A stretch of 64,000 bases of DNA from Halobacteriovorax sp. HLS (lineage in GTDB: Bacteria; Bdellovibrionota; Bacteriovoracia; Bacteriovoracales; Bacteriovoracaceae). Both the position numbers and the translations under genes were made by a program. The notes below the pieces were generated by a model that was not told the origin of the DNA, did not search any database, and worked only from the letters and a program-made list of their open reading frames with translations. The stretch covers positions 434,001 to 498,000 of the forward strand of contig NZ_QOCL01000001.1 in the NCBI RefSeq assembly GCF_004006665.1, given 5' to 3'. Below are positions 36,336 to 45,467 of the stretch, piece after piece; the stretch's first letter is position 1, and the number at the start of each line of letters is the position of its first letter.

Positions 36336-37493
36336 ATGAAAAATTCTAATCGTATAAATAATATTGAAGGCTCTAAGAGTATTGCTCTATCTGCTAAGAT
36401 AGAGCAATTAAAAAGTGAAGGACATAATATAATAGGCTTAAATGTAGGAGAACCAGATTTTCCAACACCAAGCCCTATTATTGAAGCAACAATCAATGCG
36501 CTACAAGAGAATAAAACTCGTTACTCTCTTGTTCAGGGAATAAATGAGCTGCGTTCCAAAATATCAAGTTATCTAAACCAAAAATATTCACTCGAAACGA
36601 ATAAGAATAATGTCCTCCTGGGAAATGGTTCAAAACATATACTTTACTTAATTTTTCAAGCTCTTCTCAATGAAGGTGATGAAGTTATTATTCCGGCTCC
36701 ATTTTGGGTAACATTTCCTGAGTCTGTAAAGCTAGCAGGTGGTGTTCCTGTAAGTGTGAATTGTAAGAGAGATCACCAACTAGACTTAGAACAAATAGAA
36801 AGTGCTATCACAAAGAAGACTAAGGCCATTCTAATAAATACTCCAAACAATCCTACAGGAGCTGTCTATAGTAAAGCAGATTTAGAACGAGTCGTTAAGC
36901 TAGCAAGTAAGTACGACTTAAGTATTATATCGGATGAAGCTTACGAGATTTTAACCTACAAAGGATGCGAACATATAAATATTAGCTCTCTTTCAGAAGA
37001 GGCCTTTAATAGAACTCTAACTGTTCAGTCTTTTTCTAAAAGCTTTTGTATGACAGGGTTTAGAATTGGATACTTATGCGCTAATGAAGAATTTATTAAT
37101 GCTGTAAATAAACTACAGGGTCACCTCTCAGGAAATAATTGTACTTTCGCACAATATGGAGCTCTCGCCGCTTTAGATATGGACTATACTGTAGTAAAAG
37201 GTATGATTGATGAGCTAGAGGCCAGAAGAGATCTAGCTTATGAGCTCTTTAATCAAATATTTCCATTAGAGAAGCCACAAGGCGCCTTTTATCTTTTCCC
37301 AAATATTGAAAATTATATAAACAAACTCGGTCTTAAGAACTGTGAGGAATTCGCCCTTTATATTTTAGAAAAGGCCAATGTTGCAGTTCTACCTGGAAGT
37401 GCATTTGGTTGTCCTAATCATATAAGGATTGCATTTGCTAACTCTCAAGAAGATATACGAACAGCTTTTAGTAGAATAAAGGACGTACTATGA
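36336..37493 (+). CDS. PLP-dependent aminotransferase (AspC/aromatic type)
   Basis: A 385-residue fold-type I aminotransferase of the aspartate/aromatic group. The key segments are NVGEPDFPTP, GNGSKHILY, NTPNNPTGAVYS, IISDEAYEIL, the PLP lysine in TVQSFSKSFCMTGFRIGY and IRIAFANS near the end. In this operon the likely substrates are phenylpyruvate, hydroxyphenylpyruvate or prephenate, next to TyrA and PheA; specificity cannot be read from sequence. The end overlaps tyrA by 4 nt (ATGA). Confidence 0.9.
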   Translation: MKNSNRINNIEGSKSIALSAKIEQLKSEGHNIIGLNVGEPDFPTPSPIIEATINALQENKTRYSLVQGINELRSKISSYLNQKYSLETNKNNVLLGNGSKHILYLIFQALLNEGDEVIIPAPFWVTFPESVKLAGGVPVSVNCKRDHQLDLEQIESAITKKTKAILINTPNNPTGAVYSKADLERVVKLASKYDLSIISDEAYEILTYKGCEHINISSLSEEAFNRTLTVQSFSKSFCMTGFRIGYLCANEEFINAVNKLQGHLSGNNCTFAQYGALAALDMDYTVVKGMIDELEARRDLAYELFNQIFPLEKPQGAFYLFPNIENYINKLGLKNCEEFALYILEKANVAVLPGSAFGCPNHIRIAFANSQEDIRTAFSRIKDVL

Positions 37494-38218
37494 AAATTGG
37501 TGTTATAGGTTTTGGTCGTCTAGGAAAACTACTCGTAAGAAATATTTCTCAGGATGCAAGTGTTGCTGTATTTGACATTAATATAGATACTGACTTAGTG
37601 AGTTCTATGGGAGCAAAATCTGTTTGCTTAGAAGAAGTTTGTAAATCAAAAATTCTTATTCTGTGCGTACCTATTTCTAAAATCAGCGAAGTCGCAAATC
37701 AGATTAAAGACCATATCACTCCTGACACTCTGATCATTGATGTTTGTTCAGTAAAAGTTTACCCAATGGAAGAATTAACAAAACGACTTCCTGAAAATAT
37801 TCAAATACTAGGAACTCATCCGATGTTTGGGCCTGATAGTGCGGCTAAGAGTCTCTATGGTTGTAAGATCGTGCTTTGCCCAGAGAGAGTTAGTGATAAA
37901 GTATTAAAAGATATTCAAGGCTACCTTGAGTCTCACGGCTTAAAAGTAATTGTATCAACAGCGCATGAGCACGATGAGCAAATTGCCCAAACTTTGATTC
38001 TTACCCATACAATTGGTCGAACACTAATGGATATGAATTCAATGGAAATGGAAATTGATACAAAAGGTTATAGACGACTTTTAAAGATTTTAGAAACGGT
38101 TGAAAACGATAGTGTTCAATTATTTAATGATATGAATAAGTATAATCCTTATGCAAAGAAAATGAGATCCTCTCTTTCTCATTCATTATCAAAAGTTCTA
38201 GCGAGTGTTGAAGAATGA
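37490..38218 (+). CDS. tyrA: Prephenate dehydrogenase
   Basis: A 242-residue NAD(P)-binding enzyme of tyrosine synthesis. The Rossmann motif IGVIGFGRLGKLL opens the protein; the family GTHPMFGPDSA contains the catalytic histidine region. It has only the core: no chorismate mutase or ACT domain, the mutase being fused to the DAHP synthase. It overlaps both neighbours by 4 nt, so translation is coupled. Confidence 0.92.
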   Translation: MKIGVIGFGRLGKLLVRNISQDASVAVFDINIDTDLVSSMGAKSVCLEEVCKSKILILCVPISKISEVANQIKDHITPDTLIIDVCSVKVYPMEELTKRLPENIQILGTHPMFGPDSAAKSLYGCKIVLCPERVSDKVLKDIQGYLESHGLKVIVSTAHEHDEQIAQTLILTHTIGRTLMDMNSMEMEIDTKGYRRLLKILETVENDSVQLFNDMNKYNPYAKKMRSSLSHSLSKVLASVEE

Positions 38219-39039
38219 AAATTGCATTTCAAGGTAAAAAAGGCGCTTATAGCGAAATGGCCATCCTTAGCTATTTCCAAAAAGATGTAATCGCGACAGG
38301 TTATGACCTTAGTGAAGAAGTTTGTGAAGCACTTGAAAACGACGAGGTTGCAATAGGAGTCCTTCCTGTTGAAAACAGTATTGTTGGAAATGTAGCCGTA
38401 AATGTTGATCTACTTCTCAATCACCACTTCTTTATTATTGGAGAGATTTATCTCCCTATTAAACATTGCCTACTTGCTAGAAAAGGAACAAAAATTGAAG
38501 ATATTAAGACTGTAAAGTCTCACCCTATCGCCCTTGCTCAATGCCATGACTTTCTTGTTCGAAATAGGATTAAAGGCATTCCTGAATTTGATACTGCAGG
38601 CTCAAGTGAGTTGCTATCTAAGGATGACTCTTTAAAAGAAGAAGGGACAATAAGCTCTTCGTTAAGTGCCCAGTACTATGGACTTGAGATCTTAAGTGAC
38701 AATATTCAAAAAGTAGAAACTAACTTCACACGCTTTGTAGTATTTGTTAAAGAAAAAAATATTCCAGAAACCTTACGTCAAGAAAAGACAAGTTTAGCTT
38801 TCTCCACCAATCATAATCCAGGAGCTCTTTTAAAGTGCTTAGAAGAGTTTGCCAATCATGGTCTAAACCTAACAAAGATTGAATCTCGTCCTATACCTGA
38901 GAATCCTTTCATGTATACATTCTTTGTGGACTTCCTAGGTAGTATTCATGATCAGAACGTTCAGGACTGCTTGATTAAATTAAAAGAAAATACGAAGTCT
39001 ATAAAAATTTTTGGAAGCTATCCACAGGGAAAATTCTAA
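38215..39039 (+). CDS. pheA: Prephenate dehydratase
   Basis: A 274-residue enzyme of phenylalanine synthesis. The PDT domain (FQGKKGAYSEMA, VGVLPVENSIVG-like segment, NFTRFVVF with the catalytic TRF) is followed by an ACT domain with the Phe-binding ESRP (KIESRPIPENPFMY), so feedback inhibition by phenylalanine is expected. Last gene of the aromatic operon; its stop overlaps that of the convergent IspZ-like gene by 4 nt. Confidence 0.95.
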   Translation: MKIAFQGKKGAYSEMAILSYFQKDVIATGYDLSEEVCEALENDEVAIGVLPVENSIVGNVAVNVDLLLNHHFFIIGEIYLPIKHCLLARKGTKIEDIKTVKSHPIALAQCHDFLVRNRIKGIPEFDTAGSSELLSKDDSLKEEGTISSSLSAQYYGLEILSDNIQKVETNFTRFVVFVKEKNIPETLRQEKTSLAFSTNHNPGALLKCLEEFANHGLNLTKIESRPIPENPFMYTFFVDFLGSIHDQNVQDCLIKLKENTKSIKIFGSYPQGKF

Positions 39040-39638
39040 GGTTTAAAGCTTTTTAAAACATCTTTCTGCCTTTGAGCCAGAGCATAATCTTTAGCAAGTT
39101 TACGACACCAAAGAATTTCAAAAAAGTAAAAGACAGCAAAAATAATATAGTTACCTATAGTTTTAAAGAAGGCCCAAGTATCTGTTGAGTGAAATAGTGC
39201 TATGTAACCCATGAATAAACCTGTCACGAAAAAGTATATCGTTAGATGTTTTTCCATTGACTCGATAAAGAAGTGAGGTGGCTTATTTTTCATAGGAAGA
39301 TCATTTACAAATTCAACAAGTAGCCCCGTTCCCTTTTTTAACCTATAGGCCATAAATGCTGAAATACCAATACCAGTAATACATGGTTGGAGCTTAAACC
39401 AGATTCCTTCGTCACCAAGTAAGCTCATCCCACCCAACAAAAGTATGAGAAAGAAATTTGCTTTTGATACGGTATGAATATGCTTATTAAAAATCCATTC
39501 TAGAATCATCTCTAAGATAGCTAGAGCTAGGCCACCTGCAACCGCGATTCTTATTGGATAGTTTGCTTCAAGATACCAATAAGCAATTGCAGGCAAAAAA
39601 GAGATGAGAAAAAAGCTCTTAGATATAGATTTGTCCAT
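39036..39638 (-). CDS. IspZ/YciB-like inner-membrane protein
   Basis: A 200-residue protein with five to six membrane segments. The spacing and motifs FFLISFLPAIAYWYL, LEWIFNKHIHTVS, GIWFKLQP and MKNKPPHFF resemble the intracellular septation family (IspZ/YciB), which affects envelope integrity and septation. The match is at family level only. Confidence 0.7.
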   Translation of the reverse strand: MDKSISKSFFLISFLPAIAYWYLEANYPIRIAVAGGLALAILEMILEWIFNKHIHTVSKANFFLILLLGGMSLLGDEGIWFKLQPCITGIGISAFMAYRLKKGTGLLVEFVNDLPMKNKPPHFFIESMEKHLTIYFFVTGLFMGYIALFHSTDTWAFFKTIGNYIIFAVFYFFEILWCRKLAKDYALAQRQKDVLKSFKP

Positions 39639-39674
39639 ATATATTATCTAACACATGGGTCTATCTATTGGCCA

Positions 39675-40661
39675 CTAACCTGCCTTCTTATATTCTTCTT
39701 CAATAGTTTCAAGCTTAGCTTGACAATATTCTAGATATTCTTTCTTTAAAGAACTTGGATCTAAGATTTCAATATGGTCATTAATGCTAAGTAACCACTC
39801 ATAAAGCTCATCACTTCTTTCTACAGATGCGGCCCAAATCAAGTCCCCATTCATATTCGTCGTTACATAAGGATTACCTAAGAATTGGTAAGATGGCCTT
39901 AGGTCCACATTACTTGAAGAAACAATCTTTAAAACTAATCTTTCTTCTTGTCCAGAAACTGCTCTAATCGCTGCGATAAAGTCATTAACTTCAATGGAGC
40001 TATAATTTGGAATATACTGAATATCTAAATCAACTTTGAGCTCTTCAATCTCTAAAATATTGAAATAAACAAGACATCGATCATTACAATCTTCACCTAC
40101 TAAACATAATTCCCCTTCTATAAAAACTGCTTTATGAGCAAAGTAGTCGAACTTTCTCCCATCATGCAATTCTATAGACATAACAAATCCACGCTTAATA
40201 GCTTCATCTGTTTTTTGTAAGTAGCTTCTATGTTTAAGATCAATCTTTTCTAATAGTTCAAATCTTTTTTCTTCATCATGGATTGCGCGAAACAGATCAT
40301 GCTCAGCATATTCTGTTTCAATTGTAGATAATTTTTCACTTAAAACTTCATGATGAAAAGTACCTTTATCTTCATCCATCTTTGGAAAGTGTGCTTGAAA
40401 GGCAAGCCACTCTTTAAAAGTTAATTGAAGAGAGATTTTCTTTTCCAACTTTATTGGTGCAATAAATCTCCTACCTTGCACTTCATTAATTTCAACGAAG
40501 TAATTTAAATTTTCTAAAAATGCCACACAGTCAGTGAACATATTTTCATCTAAATCAGATAGAATAAGAAAATCTTTTAGCGGAAGTGTTTCATTTAAAT
40601 TTTCTAAGCATGTTAGAAAAGTCCAAAATTCTTCCTTTAAAATCAATGAGTTATTATGCAT
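39675..40661 (-). CDS. WYL-domain regulator-like protein
   Basis: A 328-residue protein with a helical N-terminal part, a middle WYL-like beta domain (FDYFAHKAVFIEGELCLVGEDCNDRCLVYFNILEI) and a C-terminal WCX-type extension. Family members are usually transcription factors or ligand sensors; a clean winged-helix is not obvious. The start at 40661 is set by AAAGGA 6 nt upstream; an alternative TTG at 40724 exists. A second WYL protein, common in pairs, is not adjacent. Confidence 0.7.
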   Translation of the reverse strand: MHNNSLILKEEFWTFLTCLENLNETLPLKDFLILSDLDENMFTDCVAFLENLNYFVEINEVQGRRFIAPIKLEKKISLQLTFKEWLAFQAHFPKMDEDKGTFHHEVLSEKLSTIETEYAEHDLFRAIHDEEKRFELLEKIDLKHRSYLQKTDEAIKRGFVMSIELHDGRKFDYFAHKAVFIEGELCLVGEDCNDRCLVYFNILEIEELKVDLDIQYIPNYSSIEVNDFIAAIRAVSGQEERLVLKIVSSSNVDLRPSYQFLGNPYVTTNMNGDLIWAASVERSDELYEWLLSINDHIEILDPSSLKKEYLEYCQAKLETIEEEYKKAG

Positions 40662-40755
40662 TTGCATTCCTTTTTCATGGGCTGAGGTAAATAACCTACT
40701 AATCTTGTCGGCTAAGAGTCTCAATCTCTTTAGTGATTTTTCTCAAAACATAGTG

Positions 40756-40761
40756 CATAAT
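40756..40761 (+). promoter_or_regulatory. -10-like box next to start codon (candidate leaderless)
   Basis: CATAAT ends 6 nt before ATG 40768; no Shine-Dalgarno; a weak GTGATT lies 17 bp upstream. Confidence 0.35.
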
Positions 40762-40767
40762 ATAGCT

Positions 40768-41262
40768 ATGGTATCGAAATTATTAACAAAATATCCTATT
40801 TTTATGCTTGGTCTTCTGATGATGACCATCTTCTTATTCCAGCTTAGGGATAAGGGTTATTTTGGTTCTAGAAAAGAGAGAATGATCCCTACCTCTTGCC
40901 GCGCAGTTAGAGTAAAGCTAGCCAAGAGAATTCCTTCGAGTTGGAACTCATCTTGTGAAGGTAATAACCTAGCAGTAGAGATAAACTTCCTTATAGAAAA
41001 AGGAAGTGTTAACGACTTCAACTCTCTTCGTGCTGTAATGTATAGAGAGTTAGCAAATGATCTTATTTTAATCGCTAAGAACTCTCCTTCTGATAGTCTA
41101 GAAAGAACAGATATTATTAGAGTTAAAATTACTCACTCCGACTTAGAAATTAATGCTGTCACCGAGGGACGGTTTTTAATAAAGCTTTCCACTATAAAAT
41201 CTAAAGAGCTTATCAAAGAACACTTAAAGGCCACTGTTCAAGTTAAAGAATCTAAGAAATAA
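40768..41262 (+). CDS. Membrane-anchored hypothetical protein
   Basis: A 164-residue protein with one N-terminal membrane segment (YPIFMLGLLMMTIFLFQL) and a soluble domain of about 130 residues with two cysteines. No family recognised. The frame is open to 40534, but that would overlap the divergent WYL gene, so I take the ATG at 40768. It converges on the pseudouridine synthase gene with a 39-nt overlap. Confidence 0.65.
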   Translation: MVSKLLTKYPIFMLGLLMMTIFLFQLRDKGYFGSRKERMIPTSCRAVRVKLAKRIPSSWNSSCEGNNLAVEINFLIEKGSVNDFNSLRAVMYRELANDLILIAKNSPSDSLERTDIIRVKITHSDLEINAVTEGRFLIKLSTIKSKELIKEHLKATVQVKESKK

Positions 41263-42105
41263 ATCACTTGGTCTTGCTATAGCATCAAGCTGATGTCCTT
41301 CAAACTCTAATTGATATCTATGAGCGTGTAAAAATAATCGCTCACTTTCACTCCCCCCATAAAGAATATCACCTAAAATAGGAAATCCAATTTGCGCTAA
41401 TTGACAGCGAATTTGGTGTTTAACTCCACGACCTAGTAATACCTTAACTAGAGAAAGGTTCTCTTGTTCGTTATAATCTATTTTTTCAACTTCTAATGTT
41501 ACTCCACTTCCTGAACAAGGAGTTGCTTTCATCGTGGCCCCTTTAGGGCCAAATGTCGTGAGTTCATGTTGATGTTGTCCATCTTTATTGAAATCTCCAC
41601 GCACAACTGCTAGATACTCTTTTCTTTTTGCAATTTTAGAAAAATTTTCACGACATTTATTATGTAACTCTAAACTTTTTGCAAAGATTAGCACTCCGCT
41701 TGTTTCCTTATCTAATCTATACAATAGTGTAGACTCAGCACTTTCTTGAAAGTAAGTAAGATGCTCATAACAGTATTCGCTTCGAATTGAATTAAGCACA
41801 GTATCTGTTTCTAAGTAGGTGTGAGGGTGACCATGAATACCAAAAGGCTTATTTATAACTAAGAAGTTTTCATCTTCAAAAATCTTCTCAATTTTTTGAT
41901 TGCTATAAATTGGGTTTATCAGGCCTTTATTTAGTATATCCAATGGTAAATATAGCTCGTCTTTGCTCATTACTTTCTTATTTAAAAAGTTCTTTGCAAA
42001 AGTTTTTTTCAGAAAGCTTTTTGAAAAAAGAAGCTCCTTACTAAGGAGCTCTTCTATAGTCGAATAATTTTTTAATATACACAGATTTGCTTTATTTTGA
42101 ATCAA
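41224..42105 (-). CDS. RluA-family pseudouridine synthase with N-terminal S4-like region
   Basis: About 293 residues. The catalytic motif LLYRLDKETSGVLIFAKS contains the RLD aspartate; FLVINKPFGIHGHP, GVKHQIRCQLAQIGFPILGD and RLFLHAHRYQLEF also fit the RluA/RluC/RluD class, which modifies uridines in rRNA or tRNA. The N-terminal stretch (about 18-65) resembles an S4 RNA-binding domain (LLFSKSFLKKTF, LNKKVMSKDELYL). I choose TTG 42105 with AGGA 7 nt upstream, which overlaps motB by 14 nt; a start at ATG 41970 would lose most of S4 and avoid the terminator-like hairpin at 42023-42050. Confidence 0.8.
   Translation of the reverse strand: MIQNKANLCILKNYSTIEELLSKELLFSKSFLKKTFAKNFLNKKVMSKDELYLPLDILNKGLINPIYSNQKIEKIFEDENFLVINKPFGIHGHPHTYLETDTVLNSIRSEYCYEHLTYFQESAESTLLYRLDKETSGVLIFAKSLELHNKCRENFSKIAKRKEYLAVVRGDFNKDGQHQHELTTFGPKGATMKATPCSGSGVTLEVEKIDYNEQENLSLVKVLLGRGVKHQIRCQLAQIGFPILGDILYGGSESERLFLHAHRYQLEFEGHQLDAIARPSDLFLRFFNLNSGL
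42023..42050 (-). terminator. Terminator-like hairpin after motB, inside the next ORF
   Basis: On the minus strand AGCTCCTTA and TAAGGAGCT are perfect inverted repeats around one base, followed by TCTTTTTTC. It is 42 nt after the motB stop, a typical terminator position, but lies in the reading frame of the pseudouridine synthase. Confidence 0.75.
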
Positions 42106-42955
42106 CCTTATGTCCTGTAGTATCAAGATCTGTTTTACGAATAATGAACTCAACTCTTCTTGAAGCCTCTTCAATCAGCTTCTGACTCTTACCTGGAATA
42201 TTCTCAGGACGAACATCTCCATAAAAGACTGTCGTTATTCTTTCTGGTTTTACACCTCTACGAACTAAAGATCTAGTAACAGCACTTGCTCTTGCTCCAG
42301 AGAGTTCAAAAGCATCTTTTTTCTTATCTGTAGACTCTTCACCTCTACTAGCATGGCCTTGGACGAAAACAGTCCAAGACTTATTAGTGAGTAATTTAAT
42401 AAGCCTTGAATAAACATCTACAGATAGCTTTTCATTAGCGATCTCCAAAGACCCTTTTTTAAAGTAAATCTTATCCTTAACCCTAACCTTGATACCTTCA
42501 GGCATTTCATAGATATTTACAGAGTCGGATAGATTAAATTCATAGAGATCATTCTTCATCTTCTTCAAGTCTTCATCTGACTCTCGATTAATTTCATGCT
42601 TATCTAAAATACCTTCCATTGTGAGGAAGTCGATAGGAAATGGCCTAATAGGTTCCTGAGAGTCAATCATAGTTGGAGAATCATCAGGAGACTTACCTCT
42701 TTGAATTACCTCACCGTGCTTTAAGACGTTTCCACCAAAAGCATCACGAATAGAACCTAATGCTGCTTCATATTTAGCTGTTTCAGTTTTAGCAAATGAT
42801 AGAAGTAAAACGAAGAATGTCAGTAGCAGTGTAACGAGATCCGAAAATGTCGCCATCCAGCCCGGAAGGCCAGGGGGACAATCGGGACACTTAACTTCTT
42901 CTGGTGGTACTTCATCACCACCACCAGCGGCTTGGTTTTCTGCTTCTTCTGCCAT
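42092..42955 (-). CDS. motB: Flagellar motor protein MotB
   Basis: MotB anchors the stator to peptidoglycan. The 287-residue protein has an acidic, cysteine-containing N-terminus, one membrane helix with the proton-binding aspartate (MATFSDLVTLLLTFFVLLL), and the periplasmic OmpA-like domain (VFVQGHASRGEES, RASAVTRSLVRRGVKPERI, RRVEFII). Translation begins 26 nt after motA ends. The pseudouridine synthase gene overlaps its end. Confidence 0.93.
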   Translation of the reverse strand: MAEEAENQAAGGGDEVPPEEVKCPDCPPGLPGWMATFSDLVTLLLTFFVLLLSFAKTETAKYEAALGSIRDAFGGNVLKHGEVIQRGKSPDDSPTMIDSQEPIRPFPIDFLTMEGILDKHEINRESDEDLKKMKNDLYEFNLSDSVNIYEMPEGIKVRVKDKIYFKKGSLEIANEKLSVDVYSRLIKLLTNKSWTVFVQGHASRGEESTDKKKDAFELSGARASAVTRSLVRRGVKPERITTVFYGDVRPENIPGKSQKLIEEASRRVEFIIRKTDLDTTGHKVDSK

Positions 42956-42981
42956 AGTTACCTCGTCATCCTAACGATTTA

Positions 42982-43752
42982 TTATTCTGCTGCTTCCTCA
43001 TTACCAGCATCTCTTTCAGAAGGTGGTAAGAACGCATTTAATTTTTCTTTTATTAGTCTTGGGTTCTCACCCGCAACAATACCTAGTGTTCCTGCAATAA
43101 TAATACTCATCTTTGCAGCTTCAAGTCCGGATCTATAGGCCATTTTTGTTTTCATTGGATTACAAAAAACGTTCGCAATAATTGCTCCATAGAATGTAGT
43201 TAGTAGTGCAACGGCCATGGCTGGACCAATTGCAGAAGGATCTGAAAGGTTCTGAAGCATCTGTACCAGACCAATCAAGGTCCCAATCATTCCCATCGCA
43301 GGACCATCATCCGCCATCCCTTGGAACACTTCTACTCCTACCTTATGCCTTTCAATCATTGCATCAATTTCAAGTTGTAGAATTGAACTTATGACCTCAG
43401 GAGGTCTGTTATCTGCTGCAAGTGTCATTGCTTTTTTAAGAAATGGATCTTCGATTGGAACTTTTTCAAGAGCAAATACTGATTCTCTTCTAGCCGTTTC
43501 TGCTAAATTTCCAATTTCATCTATTGTAGACTTTGGATCAGCAGGAGAGAAGAAGAATGCTTTCATAGCAAAGCCAACAATATTTTTTACGATTTCAATT
43601 GGCCATCTAAAGAATGTAACCCCTATTAGACCAAGCCCAACAACTAGAGTTGAAGGAACGTCGATAAAAATACCTAAATCACCACCAACTAAAATTGATC
43701 CTAGAATCGCAACCGACGCAACTAGAATCCCGATAATGGACGCTATATCCAT
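42982..43752 (-). CDS. motA: Flagellar motor protein MotA
   Basis: A 256-residue stator subunit with four membrane helices. The family signature is seen in DDGPAMGMIGTLIGLVQML, with AVALLTTFYGAIIANVF in the last helix and the cytoplasmic loop carrying charged residues that contact FliG. Forms a two-gene operon with motB. Like most PomA/MotA proteins the coupling ion cannot be told with certainty from sequence. Confidence 0.94.
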   Translation of the reverse strand: MDIASIIGILVASVAILGSILVGGDLGIFIDVPSTLVVGLGLIGVTFFRWPIEIVKNIVGFAMKAFFFSPADPKSTIDEIGNLAETARRESVFALEKVPIEDPFLKKAMTLAADNRPPEVISSILQLEIDAMIERHKVGVEVFQGMADDGPAMGMIGTLIGLVQMLQNLSDPSAIGPAMAVALLTTFYGAIIANVFCNPMKTKMAYRSGLEAAKMSIIIAGTLGIVAGENPRLIKEKLNAFLPPSERDAGNEEAAE

Positions 43753-43983
43753 GAAATACTTCCTTGTAATATTTAAGTTATCTAAGTATCGGAAATTTTA
43801 GAATTGGCCTTACAAATTCTTTACTAACTATTTGAATGTAGGAATTTCTTCTTACATTAATAGACTTTCCTCTACTTTAGTCTTATTAAATAATTATAGA
43901 TGAAGTTCAATGTGTTTTCGCTATGATAGCTTTTTCCTAGTTGGTTAATGCTCTAGAGCAATAACCAACTAATTACATCAGCT

Positions 43984-45465
43984 TTATAATGATTTTAAAT
44001 AGACTTCTAACTCTTTAATCTCAGATTGAGATAAGCTTCCGCCTAGAGGCATTCTGTATTTTTCATCTTTAGATTTAACTCTTTTTAGAATTTTATTCTT
44101 ATAATCTTTAAGCTTCGCCTTATCTTTAAAGGGAAGATTATCTTGGTGACAGATGGCACATTTAACTTGAAGCATTTTCTCAACAGGATTTGTAAGAGTA
44201 GCAATTGAAGGTTTTTTAATCTCTGATTCTGCCAAAGCATCGCATACCTTAATTAGTTCGGCCTTATCTTTGCCACGTGAACTCTTAGCGATTTGAATAC
44301 AAAAATCATAAGGGATATTAAGCATCATAACTTTCAATGCAGAATTATCACCTCCATCCCAATCGGTACATATTCCCTTCCAAAGCTCAGCAAGCTTACT
44401 AAAGGAGTCATCAAACACCTCTCCTTTGAAGCAGCTACGAGCAATATCAATTGATCGTGGAGGAACATCAGGGATTTTTGAATAAACAAAGCTCAATTTC
44501 TGACCTGGTCTTTGATCAAGATAGATAATAGTATCGTTTTCAATAAAAACGGGAAAATAAGAATTTCCAATTTTATTTTGTGTTACAGGAGTGATGGATT
44601 TATTATTTCTATCATAGACAAATACATTTCGAACTTCTGCCTCATCATTAAACTTTGGAGGAAGTGCGATCTCAGCAGAAATTCTTCTTGCACGATTTTG
44701 ATTAACTGTTTCAGTCACATGAAATGCTATTTTAGAAGAGTCGAAGTTAAAATCGGCCTTACCAGATGGATAATCTAAACGATCGATCTCCCTAATTCCT
44801 GAACCATCTTCTGCAATACTAAAAATAACAGTCTGATTAGTATTTACATCTAATAAGGATAACTCACGTCCATCTCTTGAGATCATTGGCAATTTATAGC
44901 CTTCAGCAGGAATTTTAAAATCTTCACTTTGAACACCTAAAATATCACTTCCATTTAATTTATAATCTCTAATCAAAAGCCGACCTACAGCCTGACTATC
45001 ATCTAAGCTCAATACTCTATAGTTTCCATTATCTAGTGTTCCGACACTCTGGTAAGTACGTGATGTATTTGAATCAATCCTACCAGTACGCTTGTCAAAA
45101 TCCCCTCTTCGATCTCTTATGATATCCCAATTTTTCATTTGCATTAAATTCAAAGACCAACGTGGTAAAGAAGGATTCCTCCAATTGATCGAAGTTAAGA
45201 ACTTTCCATCTTGACTTGGTACTGGATCAGCTTCTCCTGGAAGTAATAACTCCTCACCAGTATGAGTATCAAGCCTAAAATTCTTATTCTCTCCAATGTA
45301 GTATATATACCTGCCATCAGGGGAGGCCTTGAAGAAGTAATTTGGCTCTAATTTAGGAACGATCCTTTTGATAATACTTTCGTTACTCATATTACACATT
45401 TTCTTATCAACTGCTGCAAAAGTTGGACACGAAAGTAGTATTAGAAAAAAGATGGATTTTTTCAT
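43984..45465 (-). CDS. Secreted beta-propeller protein with C-terminal cytochrome c domain
   Basis: A 493-residue protein with a signal peptide (cleavage after TFA), then TolB/WD-like propeller blades (FKASPDGRYIYYIGENKNF, LPMISRDGRELSLLD, KADFNFDSSKIAFHV) and a C-terminal class I cytochrome c module with the haem motif CAICH (about 428-432) and a likely methionine ligand in RMPLGG. It should be haem-bearing in the periplasm. It is followed 2 nt upstream by the thioredoxin-like gene on the same strand, suggesting a redox pair. Redox partner and substrate are unknown. Confidence 0.8.
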   Translation of the reverse strand: MKKSIFFLILLSCPTFAAVDKKMCNMSNESIIKRIVPKLEPNYFFKASPDGRYIYYIGENKNFRLDTHTGEELLLPGEADPVPSQDGKFLTSINWRNPSLPRWSLNLMQMKNWDIIRDRRGDFDKRTGRIDSNTSRTYQSVGTLDNGNYRVLSLDDSQAVGRLLIRDYKLNGSDILGVQSEDFKIPAEGYKLPMISRDGRELSLLDVNTNQTVIFSIAEDGSGIREIDRLDYPSGKADFNFDSSKIAFHVTETVNQNRARRISAEIALPPKFNDEAEVRNVFVYDRNNKSITPVTQNKIGNSYFPVFIENDTIIYLDQRPGQKLSFVYSKIPDVPPRSIDIARSCFKGEVFDDSFSKLAELWKGICTDWDGGDNSALKVMMLNIPYDFCIQIAKSSRGKDKAELIKVCDALAESEIKKPSIATLTNPVEKMLQVKCAICHQDNLPFKDKAKLKDYKNKILKRVKSKDEKYRMPLGGSLSQSEIKELEVYLKSL

Positions 45466-45467
45466 AT

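Noticed and set aside
40534-40767. 78-residue upstream extension of the membrane protein at 40768
   Set aside because: It is antisense to the WYL gene and its promoter region, while a membrane helix begins naturally at the ATG 40768.
42106-42174. 23-residue upstream extension of the pseudouridine synthase
   Set aside because: Lies fully in the motB coding region and precedes the AGGA site that serves TTG 42105.
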